This document shows, one piece after another, positions 43,084 to 51,957 of a stretch of 64,000 bases of DNA (its first letter is position 1; each line of letters starts with the position of its first letter). Source of the DNA: Candidatus Cohnella colombiensis (lineage in GTDB: Bacteria > Bacillota > Bacilli > Paenibacillales > Paenibacillaceae); the NCBI GenBank assembly GCA_029203125.1, contig CP119317.1, positions 372,001 to 436,000 of the forward strand. Reading direction: 5' to 3'. The notes below the pieces were generated by a model. The model saw only the letters and a list, made by a program, of their open reading frames with translations. It was not told the DNA's origin and did no database searches. A program made the position numbers and the translations under genes.

Positions 43084-44931
43084 TTGGCTGCACATGCGCA
43101 TAAGGTCAAGCGATATTCAGGCTTGATGGACTGGTTAACGACCGTAGACCATAAGAAGATCGGGATCCTGTATTTGATTGCTGGGTTTTTGTTCTTTATC
43201 ATCGGTGGCTTGGAGGCACTTGTTATTCGTTACCAATTGATGGTGCCGATGAACGATGTAGTGTCTGGTCAGCTTTTTAACGAATTAATTACAATGCACG
43301 GTACGACAATGATCTTCTTGGCAGCAATGCCAATGCTGTTCGCACTAATGAATGCGGTAATTCCGCTTCAAATTGGTGCTAGAGACGTTGCGTTTCCGTT
43401 CCTCAACTCTCTGGGCTTCTGGACATTCTTCTTCGGAGGAGTGTTGCTGAATCTGAGCTGGTTCGCGAATGCAGTTCCAGATGCGGGTTGGACATCTTAT
43501 GTGCCGCTAGCTAGCACAACTTATAGTGATGGACATGGTGTTGATTACTATGTCATCGGTTTGCAGATTGCAGGGATCGGGACATTGCTTGGTGGTATTA
43601 ACTTCATGGCGACGATTATTAATATGCGTGCGCCAGGACTTACCTTCATGCGTCTTCCGATGTTCACATGGACAATATTCATCACTTCTGTATTGATCGT
43701 ATTTGCTTTCCCTGTGTTAACCGTCGGCCTCGTCGCGCTGATGTTCGATCGATTGTTCCATGCGAACTTCTTCGAATCAGCCAATGGCGGTAATACCGTG
43801 TTATGGGAGCATATCTTCTGGGTATTCGGACACCCTGAAGTATATATTCTCATCCTTCCGGCTTTCGGTATTATTTCCGAAGTTGTAAGTACTTTCTCGC
43901 GTAAGCGTCTCTTCGGATATAGCTCCATGGTATTCGCGACGATGTTGATCGCATTCCTTGGATTCATGGTATGGGCGCATCACATGTTCACAACAGGATT
44001 AGGCCCGGTTGCGAACGGATTGTTCTCCATTGCGACGATGTTGATCGCAGTTCCGACTGGGGTTAAGATCTTCAACTGGCTGTTCACGCTGTGGGGCGGA
44101 TCGATTAAATTCAATACATCGAGCATGTTTGCAATCGGATTTGTCCCAACCTTCGTAATGGGTGGGGTAACTGGGGTAATGCTTGCATCCGCTCCAGCCG
44201 ATTACCAATATCATGACACATACTTCGTAGTTGCTCACTTCCACTATGTAATCGTAGGTGGATTGATCTTTGGGATATTCTCAGGTCTCCACTATTGGTG
44301 GCCGAAGATGTTCGGTCGTAAATTGAATGAAGTACTGGGTCAAATTACGTTCTGGACGTTCTTCATTGGTTTCCATATGACATTTTTAATCCAGCATTTC
44401 TTGGGTCTACTTGGTATGCCTCGTCGTGTTGTTTCGTACTTGCCAGGTCAAGGCTTTGATAACATGAACTTGATTAGTACGATCGGTGCATTCTTGATGG
44501 GCATAGGTACAATTGCTTTCATAATCAACGTGTTCGTAACTTGGAGCAAGCCACGCAATGCAGAAGCAGATGCATGGGGTGATGGACGTTCGCTTGAATG
44601 GACGATTCCTTCTCCACCTCCAGAATATAACTTCAAACAATTGCCACTCGTTCGTAGTTATGATGCTTGGTGGAAAGAGAAGATGGATGGCAATAAAGCG
44701 ATGACACCAGCTGAACCAGTAGGTCCAATCCATATGCCGTCTCCATCGATCTTACCTTTCATTATGAGCGTTGGATTGTTTATTGCAGGGTTTGGATTTA
44801 TGTATAATAAACTAATCGTTGCGGGCGCTGGATTGTTGATCACGTTTGCTTGTATGGCAATCCGCTCCTTATTCGATGATCACGGCTTCCATATCGAGCC
44901 GGAAGATCAGGAGAAAGAGGTGCACGTATGA
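43084..44931 (+). CDS. ctaD: Cytochrome c oxidase subunit I
   Basis: About 615 residues, 12 or more helices. The haem/copper core has TMHGTTMIFL (low-spin haem His), WEHIFWVFGHPEVYILILPAFG (CuB His and the cross-linked Tyr), VWAHHMFTTG (the CuB His pair) and DTYFVVAHFHYVI (haem a3 and low-spin His). It is the catalytic subunit reducing oxygen and pumping protons. Start TTG 43084 is preferred from AAGGGGGG 9 nt upstream; GTG 43078 is possible. It is followed by ctaE with a 4-bp overlap. Confidence 0.97.
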   Translation: MAAHAHKVKRYSGLMDWLTTVDHKKIGILYLIAGFLFFIIGGLEALVIRYQLMVPMNDVVSGQLFNELITMHGTTMIFLAAMPMLFALMNAVIPLQIGARDVAFPFLNSLGFWTFFFGGVLLNLSWFANAVPDAGWTSYVPLASTTYSDGHGVDYYVIGLQIAGIGTLLGGINFMATIINMRAPGLTFMRLPMFTWTIFITSVLIVFAFPVLTVGLVALMFDRLFHANFFESANGGNTVLWEHIFWVFGHPEVYILILPAFGIISEVVSTFSRKRLFGYSSMVFATMLIAFLGFMVWAHHMFTTGLGPVANGLFSIATMLIAVPTGVKIFNWLFTLWGGSIKFNTSSMFAIGFVPTFVMGGVTGVMLASAPADYQYHDTYFVVAHFHYVIVGGLIFGIFSGLHYWWPKMFGRKLNEVLGQITFWTFFIGFHMTFLIQHFLGLLGMPRRVVSYLPGQGFDNMNLISTIGAFLMGIGTIAFIINVFVTWSKPRNAEADAWGDGRSLEWTIPSPPPEYNFKQLPLVRSYDAWWKEKMDGNKAMTPAEPVGPIHMPSPSILPFIMSVGLFIAGFGFMYNKLIVAGAGLLITFACMAIRSLFDDHGFHIEPEDQEKEVHV

Positions 44932-45545
44932 GCGCACACGATCACGCAGCGGGACAGTTACCGCATGAGCCAGAAAAAGCGACATTAGAAGGTCGCAATA
45001 AAATTGTCGGCTTCTGGATTTTCCTTGGTGCAGAAGTTGTACTGTTCGGAACGTTGTTCTCTGCATATTTAGCACTTCGTGGTCATTCAAGCGAAGGTCC
45101 AACAGCAGACGAATTGTTCCAATTGCCGATGGTATTCGCAGCAACGATGATATTGCTGACTTCGAGTTTAGCTAGTGTATTTGCAGTTCAGGCGCTACAC
45201 CAGCATAAAGTGAAGTCAATGATCACTTGGTTATTTATAACAATTGCACTTGGTCTTGGGTTCCTGGTGTTAGAAATTTATGAGTTTGTAGAGTATATCC
45301 ATGAGGGACATGGCTTTACTACAAGTGCATTCAGCTCATCATTCTATACCTTGGTTGGGTTCCATGGAGCGCACGTTGCGTTTGGGGTAGTCTGGATCGG
45401 ATTGGTAATCGGTCAAATCTACAAAAAGGGCTTAACAGTGGTAACAGCCCCTAAAGTGTATGTGTCGGCCATTTACTGGCATTTCATCGACGTCGTTTGG
45501 GTATTCATCTTTAGCGTTGTTTATTTGATGGGAAAGGTGGGTTAA
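44928..45545 (+). CDS. ctaE: Cytochrome c oxidase subunit III
   Basis: 205 residues with five helices. GFWIFLGAEVVLFGTLFSAYLAL, then GFTTSAFSSSFYTLVGFHGAHVAFGVVWIGL and AIYWHFIDVVWVFIF are the subunit III signatures, including GFHGAHV and YWHFIDVVW. It overlaps ctaD by 4 bp, so the two are translationally coupled. Confidence 0.95.
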   Translation: MSAHDHAAGQLPHEPEKATLEGRNKIVGFWIFLGAEVVLFGTLFSAYLALRGHSSEGPTADELFQLPMVFAATMILLTSSLASVFAVQALHQHKVKSMITWLFITIALGLGFLVLEIYEFVEYIHEGHGFTTSAFSSSFYTLVGFHGAHVAFGVVWIGLVIGQIYKKGLTVVTAPKVYVSAIYWHFIDVVWVFIFSVVYLMGKVG

Positions 45546-45549
45546 TCTC

Positions 45550-45867
45550 ATGTCGAGCAATCATGCAGGGACAGAACAATCTGCAAGACGTCATCGCGTA
45601 GAAGGTCCACAGAAACATATCGTTACGTTTATCCTGTCATTAGCATTGACGATTATCGCATTTGCTGCAGTTGCATCAGGTGAAATCAACACCACTTTCA
45701 CTTACATCATTCTTGTCGTGATGGCAATTATTCAAGCAGCGCTTCAATTAGCTTTCTGGATGCATCTCAAGGATCGTGGACATCTATTTCCAATCATTGC
45801 GATCATTAGTGGAGTAGTCGTTGTATTCACAATGGTAATTATGGCGGTTTACTGGACTTGGTGGTAA
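45550..45867 (+). CDS. ctaF: Cytochrome c oxidase subunit IV
   Basis: 105 residues with three helices: HIVTFILSLALTIIAFAAV, FTYIILVVMAIIQAALQLAFWMHL and FPIIAIISGVVVVFTMVIMAVYW. This is the usual bacterial subunit IV, a small structural subunit of the oxidase. It ends the cta transcript and is followed by a terminator. Confidence 0.92.
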   Translation: MSSNHAGTEQSARRHRVEGPQKHIVTFILSLALTIIAFAAVASGEINTTFTYIILVVMAIIQAALQLAFWMHLKDRGHLFPIIAIISGVVVVFTMVIMAVYWTWW

Positions 45868-45888
45868 ACCACGAATTGCATTAAATTG

Positions 45889-45923
45889 CAGAGAGGCGGG
45901 CCACAATCCGTCCTCTCTTTTTT
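45889..45923 (+). terminator. Terminator after ctaF
   Basis: AGAGAGG and CCTCTCT form the stem with extra pairs GG/CC inside, followed by TTTTTTG. Confidence 0.8.
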
Positions 45924-45955
45924 GTAATAGGTTAATGTAAAGGAGTTGCATTGCA

Positions 45956-46843
45956 ATGCTCGGTCTGGAGTATTTCTCATTTCAAGACTTATGGAGTCCT
46001 CTGTTCCTTACGTTCATGCTTGTGATCATTGTGCTATACACATTCATGGTCGGTCCATGGAGAGAACGACTAGGTGGGACTGCGGTGTCGTGGCAACGTC
46101 AGTTCGCTTTTATTTTAGCGATCGTTCTTTTGTATTTGACACAAGGCGGTCCTCTTAGTCTGTTAGGTCATTTGATGTTTACGTTTCATATGACTAACAT
46201 GGCGATTTCGTATGTTATCGTGCCTCCATTGTTGATTTACGGTATTCCAGATTGGATTTGGCGTGCAGTGTTTAGTAAAAGCTTTTGGCGTCCTTTTCGA
46301 ATATTGATGAACCCGATTGTTTGTCTCGCGCTGTTCATTCTATTGTTCTCGTTCTATCACATGCCAGCTAATCACGATTGGATTATGCTTCATTTTACAG
46401 TTCACCGGATCTATTACTTCGTTCTGTTAGTGTCTGCGGTTATGATGTGGTGGCCGGTATATGCTCCGATTCCAGAATGGAGAAGGATATCACCTCTGAT
46501 GACATTAGGGTATATTTTTCTTGGAGGACTGTTACTCACGCCGGCATGCGTTATGATTATTTTTGCGAACACACCATTGTTTGCAATGTACAATGATCCA
46601 GATGTATGGGTTCAGGCTATGGGTTACTGTGTGTCGGGGGACCCTGGGATGCTGCTAAAGCAATTTGAAGGTCCTGCATTTTTCAATTTATTGAGTGTTA
46701 TGGATGACCAACAACTGGGCGGAATCATCATGAAGCTGGTACAAGAGTTTGTGAATGCTATTGCTCTGTACACTGTTTTCATGCGTTGGTATCGTAGAGA
46801 TCATAATAACGATGAAGATGCTGTGTTAGAACCGACGGGTTAA
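45956..46843 (+). CDS. ctaG: Cytochrome c oxidase assembly factor CtaG
   Basis: 295 residues, about seven helices. LLGHLMFTFHMTNMAISYVIVPPLLIYG, then SFYHMPANHDWIMLHFTVHRIYYFVLLVSAVMMWWPV are CtaG/caa3_CtaG signatures with conserved His residues (MFTFHM, HFTVHR). CtaG proteins deliver copper for assembly of the caa3 oxidase. ATG 45956 follows AAAGGAG. It lies next to ctaCDEF after a terminator, so it may have its own promoter or be reached by readthrough. Confidence 0.93.
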   Translation: MLGLEYFSFQDLWSPLFLTFMLVIIVLYTFMVGPWRERLGGTAVSWQRQFAFILAIVLLYLTQGGPLSLLGHLMFTFHMTNMAISYVIVPPLLIYGIPDWIWRAVFSKSFWRPFRILMNPIVCLALFILLFSFYHMPANHDWIMLHFTVHRIYYFVLLVSAVMMWWPVYAPIPEWRRISPLMTLGYIFLGGLLLTPACVMIIFANTPLFAMYNDPDVWVQAMGYCVSGDPGMLLKQFEGPAFFNLLSVMDDQQLGGIIMKLVQEFVNAIALYTVFMRWYRRDHNNDEDAVLEPTG

Positions 46844-46850
46844 CAGAATG

Positions 46851-46914
46851 GTTGTGAATGTTGTGTGGAATATTCCTATAATAGTTTGTACTAGACAGCG
46901 AACATCGGTACAAT
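46851..46914 (+). promoter_or_regulatory. Promoter of the DUF420 gene with ResD-like elements
   Basis: TTGTAC (46886-46891) and TACAAT (46909-46914) are spaced by 17 bp. Upstream, GTTGTGAATGTTGTGTGGAA at 46851-46870 contains a TTGTGAAT element and a degenerate second copy, resembling the sites before ctaC. Confidence 0.45.
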
Positions 46915-46951
46915 AGGGATATCTCAGTGGGATGGAGCAGGTGATTAGCAA

Positions 46952-47413
46952 ATGACGTTGTTTGAGATTTTCCCTATGGTTAGTACGAGCTTCATTGCAA
47001 TAAGTGCAATTCTTGTTGGAATTGGCTGGAGATTGATCATTAAAGGGAAAAGAGAGCAGCATGAAAAAGTAATGATCGCTGCGGCTATTGCAGCGCTATT
47101 GTTTTTTATTATCTATGTTTCGCGTACAATCTTCGTCGGAAATACAGTATTTAATGGACCAGAAAGCTTGAAATCAATATATTTAGCATTTTTGCTGTTT
47201 CATATTGTGTTGGCGACTGTTGCAGCGGGATTTGGGATTACGACGTTAACGCTCGCATTTCGCAAAAATTTTGCGAAGCACAAGAAGTGGGGACGTAAAA
47301 CTGCTGTAATCTGGTTTGCTACTGCGATCACAGGAATTACAGTCTATGTGCTGCTCTATCTGTGCTATCCAGGTGGACATACGAAACCAGTCATTCAAGC
47401 CATCTTCGGCTAA
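46952..47413 (+). CDS. DUF420 (YozB-like) membrane protein
   Basis: 153 residues and four helices. FPMVSTSFIAISAILVGIGW, EKVMIAAAIAALLFFIIYVSRTIFVG and LLFHIVLATVAAGFGITTLTLAF, then AVIWFATAITGITVYVLLYL match DUF420/YozB, which tends to lie near ctaG. The conserved His in the helix starts may bind haem or copper, but its role in oxidase biogenesis is unproven. A terminator follows. Confidence 0.85.
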   Translation: MTLFEIFPMVSTSFIAISAILVGIGWRLIIKGKREQHEKVMIAAAIAALLFFIIYVSRTIFVGNTVFNGPESLKSIYLAFLLFHIVLATVAAGFGITTLTLAFRKNFAKHKKWGRKTAVIWFATAITGITVYVLLYLCYPGGHTKPVIQAIFG

Positions 47414-47436
47414 CTGAATAGAATTTAGAGTGAGTA

Positions 47437-47471
47437 AAGCTCGCGAGCCCAGTGGCTCGGGGGCTTTTTTT
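47437..47471 (+). terminator. Terminator after the DUF420 gene
   Basis: AGCTCGCGAGCC and GGCTCGGGGGCT form a stem with a CAGT loop, followed by seven T residues. Confidence 0.85.
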
Positions 47472-47569
47472 GATGATGTTGGCGGTAAAAGTGGCATTAC
47501 CATACTAACTTGAGTCTATTCTGCCATCGTTGCACCCAAGTAACTAAGGTTTTCCTCTAAGATTTTCTC

Positions 47570-47620
47570 TGAGGTTTTTTCTGAGGTTTCTCTGAGGACT
47601 TATTCTGAGGGCTTATTCTA
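47570..47620. repeat. Short degenerate repeats TCTGAGG
   Basis: Four close copies of a TCTGAGG-type word spaced 11-15 bp, separated by T-rich spacers, in the gene-free region after the DUF420 gene. No function is evident. Confidence 0.5.
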
Positions 47621-47626
47621 ACACTT

Positions 47627-47809
47627 AGCGGACACCAGAGACCTTATTTACTATTTTAAGGTGGTTTGGGCGGATGGATCGGACACTAGAGACCTTATTT
47701 CACAATTTAGATGCTGTATATGATTGATTTTGTACAAATAAGGTCTCTCATGTCCGCTAGGTGTGCGAATCGTGCCTAAATGGTACAAATAACGTCTCTC
47801 ATGTCCGCT
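47627..47809. repeat. Four-copy inverted repeat around AGCGGACA...AGAGACCTTATTT
   Basis: Two forward copies (47627-47649 and 47680-47700) and two inverted copies (47736-47758 and 47787-47809) of a roughly 22-bp word with core GGACAnnAGAGACnTTATTT. The halves can pair into a large cruciform or stem. This looks like a dispersed intergenic repeat of the kind seen in Paenibacillus genomes. Confidence 0.7.
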
Positions 47810-47827
47810 ACGATAAATAGTAGAGCC

Positions 47828-47870
47828 CCAACCGCACCAAACGCACCAAACGCACCAACCGCACCAAACG
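47828..47870. repeat. 9-bp tandem repeat ACGCACCAA
   Basis: About four and a half copies of A(A/C)CGCACCA in tandem, just before the first 232-bp unit. A related word CCCCAAACG recurs at 48311-48346 after the second unit. Confidence 0.7.
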
Positions 47871-48334
47871 CCCGGGGTTTTAAGTAACTCGATTTAACGT
47901 TATGGCATCGTCTTATATATGCGATATGAACTAATGAGTAGCGAATAAAGCTGCATGGTAAAGCTATTTACTCAAAAGCGTTCGTGTAGACCCTCAATAC
48001 GTGCAGATAGCATTACAGTGTAACTTTATACAGCGAAAGGTGAGAGAAAGATGTGCGATAGAGTTACCGTATAACGCTATCCCTCCCCAAACGCACCAAA
48101 CTCCCGGGGTTTTAAGTAACACGATTTAACGTTATGGCATCGTCTTATATATGCGAAATGAACTAACGAGTAGCGAATAAAGCTGCGTGGTAAAGCTATT
48201 TACTCAAAAGCGTTCGTGTAGACCCCTAATACGTGCAGATAGCATTACGGAGTAACGTTATACAGCGAAAGGTGAGGGAAAGATGTGAGATAGAGTTACC
48301 GTATAACGCTATCCCACCCCAAACACCCCAAACG
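47871..48334. repeat. Two tandem 232-bp units
   Basis: Unit one starts at 47871 (CCCGGGGTTTTAAGTAAC) and unit two at 48103. They match over nearly their whole length with about 10-15 substitutions. Each contains partly self-complementary segments: an AGCATTACnGnGTAACnTTATAC stretch faces GTTACCGTATAACGCTAT near the end. No open frame is conserved in both. The whole interval 47472-48460 is gene-free. Confidence 0.8.
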
Positions 48335-48460
48335 CCCCAAACGCCCCGCTAAAACTCCGTGTACCACATTGGACAAACCCAGTCATGATCGAAGCGCTTC
48401 CCTAATATAGTAGAAGAGATCAGTTGTTAATGAGCGAATTTACTGGAGAGGGCAGGGGAT

Positions 48461-49306
48461 GTGGCGGTGTTACATATTGTTGTGTGCATAAAGCAGGTCC
48501 CGGATACGAAGATCATTAAGATGAATCCAAAGACGAATACGATGGATCGGTCCAGCGCACCTGCGATTTTGAATCCCTATGATACCCATGCTGTGGAAGA
48601 GGCTGTTAGATTACGTGCTCGCTATGGTGGACGGGTGTCGGTATTGACGATGGGGCCTCCACCTGCAGTAAAGGCAATCAAGAAGTGTATAGAGATCGGT
48701 GCAGATGAAGGGTATATGATTTCGGATCGAGCTTTTGCAGGTGCGGATACTTTGGCGACGAGCTATGCATTAACGAAGGCGCTGGAGAAGATCGCAGCAG
48801 AGTATGCACCAGTTGATCTTATTCTCTGTGGCAAAATGACGATCGACGGGGATACGGGTCAAGTCGGTCCGGGCATCGCACGTCGGTTGGATATGCCCCC
48901 ACTAACTTCTGTGAATAAGGTAGTTGAACTTAATTTAGAGGAGCGTTTTGCTATTGTCCATCGCAAATTAGAAGATGGCTATGAAGTCATTCAATCCACA
49001 CTACCTTGTCTAATGTCTGTAGAGAAAACCATTAATGAAGTACCGTACTCTACGATGCCGAATATGCTTCGTGCTGCCCGATATCAGCCTCAAATATGGG
49101 CGGTAAGTGACTTGCCCAACATAGACAAAACGCAGCTTGGCTTAAAAGGTTCGCCAACGATTGTAAGCGCAGTGTGGGCTCCTCAAAAGCCGCAAGGAGG
49201 TAAGCTCATTGAAGGAGATGCCAAACAGCAGGTAGAGGAGCTAATTTCCGTTTTAATGGAGCAACGAATACTGTTTGAAGCTACACCGAGAGGAGGCGAG
49301 CACTGA
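48461..49306 (+). CDS. fixA: Electron transfer flavoprotein beta subunit (FixA-like)
   Basis: 281 residues of the EtfB/FixA family. HIVVCIKQVPDTK opens it; LNPYDTHAVEEAVRLR, LTMGPP and CGKMTIDGDTGQVGPGIARRL are the family motifs, the last binding the AMP/FAD-like nucleotide. With the next gene it forms an electron-transferring flavoprotein. GTG 48461 or GTG 48467 is the start, after GGAGAGGG. It is the first of four coupled genes fixABCX. Confidence 0.93.
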   Translation: MAVLHIVVCIKQVPDTKIIKMNPKTNTMDRSSAPAILNPYDTHAVEEAVRLRARYGGRVSVLTMGPPPAVKAIKKCIEIGADEGYMISDRAFAGADTLATSYALTKALEKIAAEYAPVDLILCGKMTIDGDTGQVGPGIARRLDMPPLTSVNKVVELNLEERFAIVHRKLEDGYEVIQSTLPCLMSVEKTINEVPYSTMPNMLRAARYQPQIWAVSDLPNIDKTQLGLKGSPTIVSAVWAPQKPQGGKLIEGDAKQQVEELISVLMEQRILFEATPRGGEH

Positions 49307-50358
49307 TGGAGCGTGAGGCTGAGCAATTTCACGGTCAGCATCAAGGGATTTGGGTGTTTATCGAGGTGAAGGACGGTGCAATCGCACACGTGTCCCTAGA
49401 GTTGTTAGGCGCAGGGCGAATGCTTGCAGATAAGCGCAAATCTTTGCTATCGGGCATCCTGATCGGCGATCAAGTAGATCACTTGGCTGATGAGCTATAT
49501 GAATATGGTGCTGATCAAGTATACGTATATGATGATCCCATTTATCGCTTCTATCGAACGGAGTCCTACATGCGTGCACTCCTCGATTGTATTCGGAAGC
49601 ATAAGCCTGAAATATTGCTCTATGGCGCGACATCTACAGGAAAAGATTTGGCGAGTGCAGTTGCTACAGATTTACCGACAGGTCTTACTGCGGATACGAC
49701 GCAATTGGATGTAGAGGCAGACACTGGCTTGCTTCAAGCGAGTAGACCAGCGTTCGGTGGCAACATTATGGCAACGATTCTTTGTAAGAAATATCGCCCT
49801 CAGATGGCGACAGTACGCCCTAAGGTTATGAAGGCACTCCCTCAGCAAGCAGGCCGACAAGGTGTGCTCATCCAAGAACGTATAGCGATAACTGAAGCAC
49901 AGATTCGTACGAAGGTGTTAGAGATCGTTCGTTCAACGATACAACGTGTTCGGATAGATGAAGCGGATATTATAGTGGCGGGTGGCAAAGGGCTCGGAAG
50001 TCCAGCGGGATTTGAGCTGATTCATGAGCTTGCGCATACACTAGGGGGAGCTGTAGGTGCGAGCCGGGATGTTGTAGAAGCAGGCTGGGTTGCTCATCAC
50101 CACCAAGTCGGTCAGACAGGAGTTACCGTTACGCCGAAGATTTATTTTGCCATTGGCATATCAGGAGCGATTCAACATATCGTAGGGATGCAAAATTCGG
50201 CACTTATTATCGCAATCAATAAAGACCCTACAGCGGCGATCTTCCAAGCAAGCCATTATGGAATTGTTGGCGATGCACTTACGATCGTACCGATGCTAAT
50301 CGAAGCCTTCAAAGTAGCAATAGGGAGAAAGGAAGAGGTCGATGTCGGAAAAATTTGA
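49306..50358 (+). CDS. fixB: Electron transfer flavoprotein alpha subunit (FixB-like)
   Basis: 350 residues. The C-terminal FAD-binding part holds the motifs RPAFGGNIMAT, then VAGGKGLGSPAGFELIHELA, GAVGASRDVVEAGWVAHHHQVGQTGVTV and YFAIGISGAIQHIVGMQNS and AINKDPTAAIF. The start ATG 49306 overlaps the stop of fixA by one base. The end overlaps fixC by 17 bp. It pairs with FixA in an ETF that may also bifurcate electrons. Confidence 0.94.
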   Translation: MEREAEQFHGQHQGIWVFIEVKDGAIAHVSLELLGAGRMLADKRKSLLSGILIGDQVDHLADELYEYGADQVYVYDDPIYRFYRTESYMRALLDCIRKHKPEILLYGATSTGKDLASAVATDLPTGLTADTTQLDVEADTGLLQASRPAFGGNIMATILCKKYRPQMATVRPKVMKALPQQAGRQGVLIQERIAITEAQIRTKVLEIVRSTIQRVRIDEADIIVAGGKGLGSPAGFELIHELAHTLGGAVGASRDVVEAGWVAHHHQVGQTGVTVTPKIYFAIGISGAIQHIVGMQNSALIIAINKDPTAAIFQASHYGIVGDALTIVPMLIEAFKVAIGRKEEVDVGKI

Positions 50359-51637
50359 TGCGATTATTGTAGGTGCGGGTCCTGCGGGGATTGCTTGTGC
50401 TTATGAGCTTGGCAAGGCTGGGCTAAAAGTTCTTTTACTAGAACGAGGAGAGTATCCTGGTTCGAAAAATGTAATGGGTGGCGTGCTCTATCGCAAAATG
50501 ATGGAGGAGATTGTGCCGAACTTTCATCAAGAAGCGCCGCTTGAACGACCGATCGTTGAACAGCGGTTTATGATGATGGATAAAACGTCTGCGGTTACTT
50601 TTTCCTACAAGGGGTTAGAGTGGGCACAGGAGCCGTTCAACAATTTCACCGTGCTTCGAGCAAAGTTTGATCAATGGTTTGCTGCGAAGGCAGTGGAGCA
50701 AGGGGCATTGCTCGTCAATGAAACAGTCGTACTTTCCTGCATTGTGGAAGACGGTAAAGTGGTCGGAGTGCGTACCGATCGTCCGGATGGCGAGCTTCGC
50801 GCAGATGTGGTTGTGCTGGCGGATGGGGTAAATTCATTGCTCGCGAAGTCGCTTGGCTTTCATAAGGAATTTAGACCCGATGAAGTAGCACTTGCTACGA
50901 TGGAAATTTTGAAGCTAGATAAGCGCATTATTGAGGATCGTTTCAACTTAGAGGAAGGTCAGGGCTGTACGATTGAACTTTTTGGGGATGCGACAAAGGG
51001 GATCTTAGGTACAGGTTTTCTTTATACAAATAAAGATTCTTTAAGCATCGGCGTAGGGACACTTCTGTCAGGATTAATTAAGCATAAAATAAAACCATAT
51101 GAGCTCATTGAATATGTGAAGAAGCATCCGATGATTCGCCCTTACATCCAAGGCGCGGAGCCTCAGGAGTACCTCGCTCATCTTATTCCTGAAGGCGGTT
51201 ACCATTCGATGCCGAAGGTCGTTGGCGCAGGGGTGCTCGTTGTAGGTGATGCAGCACAGCTCGTTAATGCGATACATCGAGAAGGCTCGAATATGGCAAT
51301 GACTTCAGGCCGTTTAGCTGCAGAGGCGATCGTTGCAGCGAAAGCACAAGGCGATTTCTCAGAGTCTTCGTTATCATCGTATCGTCAAGCGTTAATGGGT
51401 AGCTTCGTCGGTCAAGATTTGAAGAAGTATAAAGACGCTACACACCATTTTGACAAGTTTCCGCAATATTTCGACCAGTATATTCCGATGATGAACCGCG
51501 CAGCCAGTCAGATGCTAACGGTAGATGGCACTTCGAAGCGACAGAAGCAGAAGAAAATTTGGCGCGACATCGGGCCTATGAAGGCGAAGTTCAAAATCGC
51601 TCGAGACATGTATCGGGCATGGAAGGTGATGAAGTGA
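50342..51637 (+). CDS. fixC: FAD-dependent oxidoreductase (FixC/ETF:quinone-oxidoreductase-like)
   Basis: 431 residues. FDAIIVGAGPAGIACAYELGKAGLKVLLLERG is the FAD dinucleotide fold, GSKNVMGGVLY is the typical FixC element, ADGVNSLLAKSLG follows, and VLVVGDAAQLVNAIHREGSNMAMTSGRLAAEA is the second FAD-binding signature. It passes electrons from the ETF to quinone. It overlaps fixB and its TGA shares a base with the ATG of fixX. Confidence 0.94.
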   Translation: MSEKFDAIIVGAGPAGIACAYELGKAGLKVLLLERGEYPGSKNVMGGVLYRKMMEEIVPNFHQEAPLERPIVEQRFMMMDKTSAVTFSYKGLEWAQEPFNNFTVLRAKFDQWFAAKAVEQGALLVNETVVLSCIVEDGKVVGVRTDRPDGELRADVVVLADGVNSLLAKSLGFHKEFRPDEVALATMEILKLDKRIIEDRFNLEEGQGCTIELFGDATKGILGTGFLYTNKDSLSIGVGTLLSGLIKHKIKPYELIEYVKKHPMIRPYIQGAEPQEYLAHLIPEGGYHSMPKVVGAGVLVVGDAAQLVNAIHREGSNMAMTSGRLAAEAIVAAKAQGDFSESSLSSYRQALMGSFVGQDLKKYKDATHHFDKFPQYFDQYIPMMNRAASQMLTVDGTSKRQKQKKIWRDIGPMKAKFKIARDMYRAWKVMK

Positions 51638-51942
51638 TGAGTGAGGCAGCCTCTTCGGATAAGGGTACCCACATTGAAGATAAGCAGTATTTGCTCCGAT
51701 TTAATGCGGATACACAATCTCACTTGCATGTCATGGATCCGAACGTGTGCTTAACGAGCTGTCCGGATAAAATATGCACCATCTTTTGCCCGGCAGAGGT
51801 ATACAAGTGGGAGGATATTCGGATGCACGTCGGGTATGAAGGTTGTCATGAATGCGGTAGCTGTCGGATTGGTTGTCCGCATCAAAACATTAAGTGGGTG
51901 TATCCAAAAGGTGGGCACGGAATCGTCTTTCGACTCGGTTGA
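51637..51942 (+). CDS. fixX: Ferredoxin-like protein FixX
   Basis: 101 residues. It has eight cysteines: Cys38, 42, 47 and 51 in VCLTSCPDKICTIFCP, and Cys70, 73, 76 and 80 in GCHECGSCRIGCP, the latter a 4Fe-4S motif CxxCxxCxxxCP. It belongs to the FixX family that passes electrons between FixC and quinone. ATG 51637 overlaps the fixC stop (TGATG); the longer frame runs inside fixC and is rejected. Confidence 0.92.
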   Translation: MSEAASSDKGTHIEDKQYLLRFNADTQSHLHVMDPNVCLTSCPDKICTIFCPAEVYKWEDIRMHVGYEGCHECGSCRIGCPHQNIKWVYPKGGHGIVFRLG

Positions 51943-51957
51943 ATGGGGGAACGCGAG

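Noticed and set aside
47871..48334. CRISPR-like array
   Set aside because: Two 232-bp units are far longer than CRISPR repeats, there are no short identical repeats with unique spacers, and no cas gene is present.
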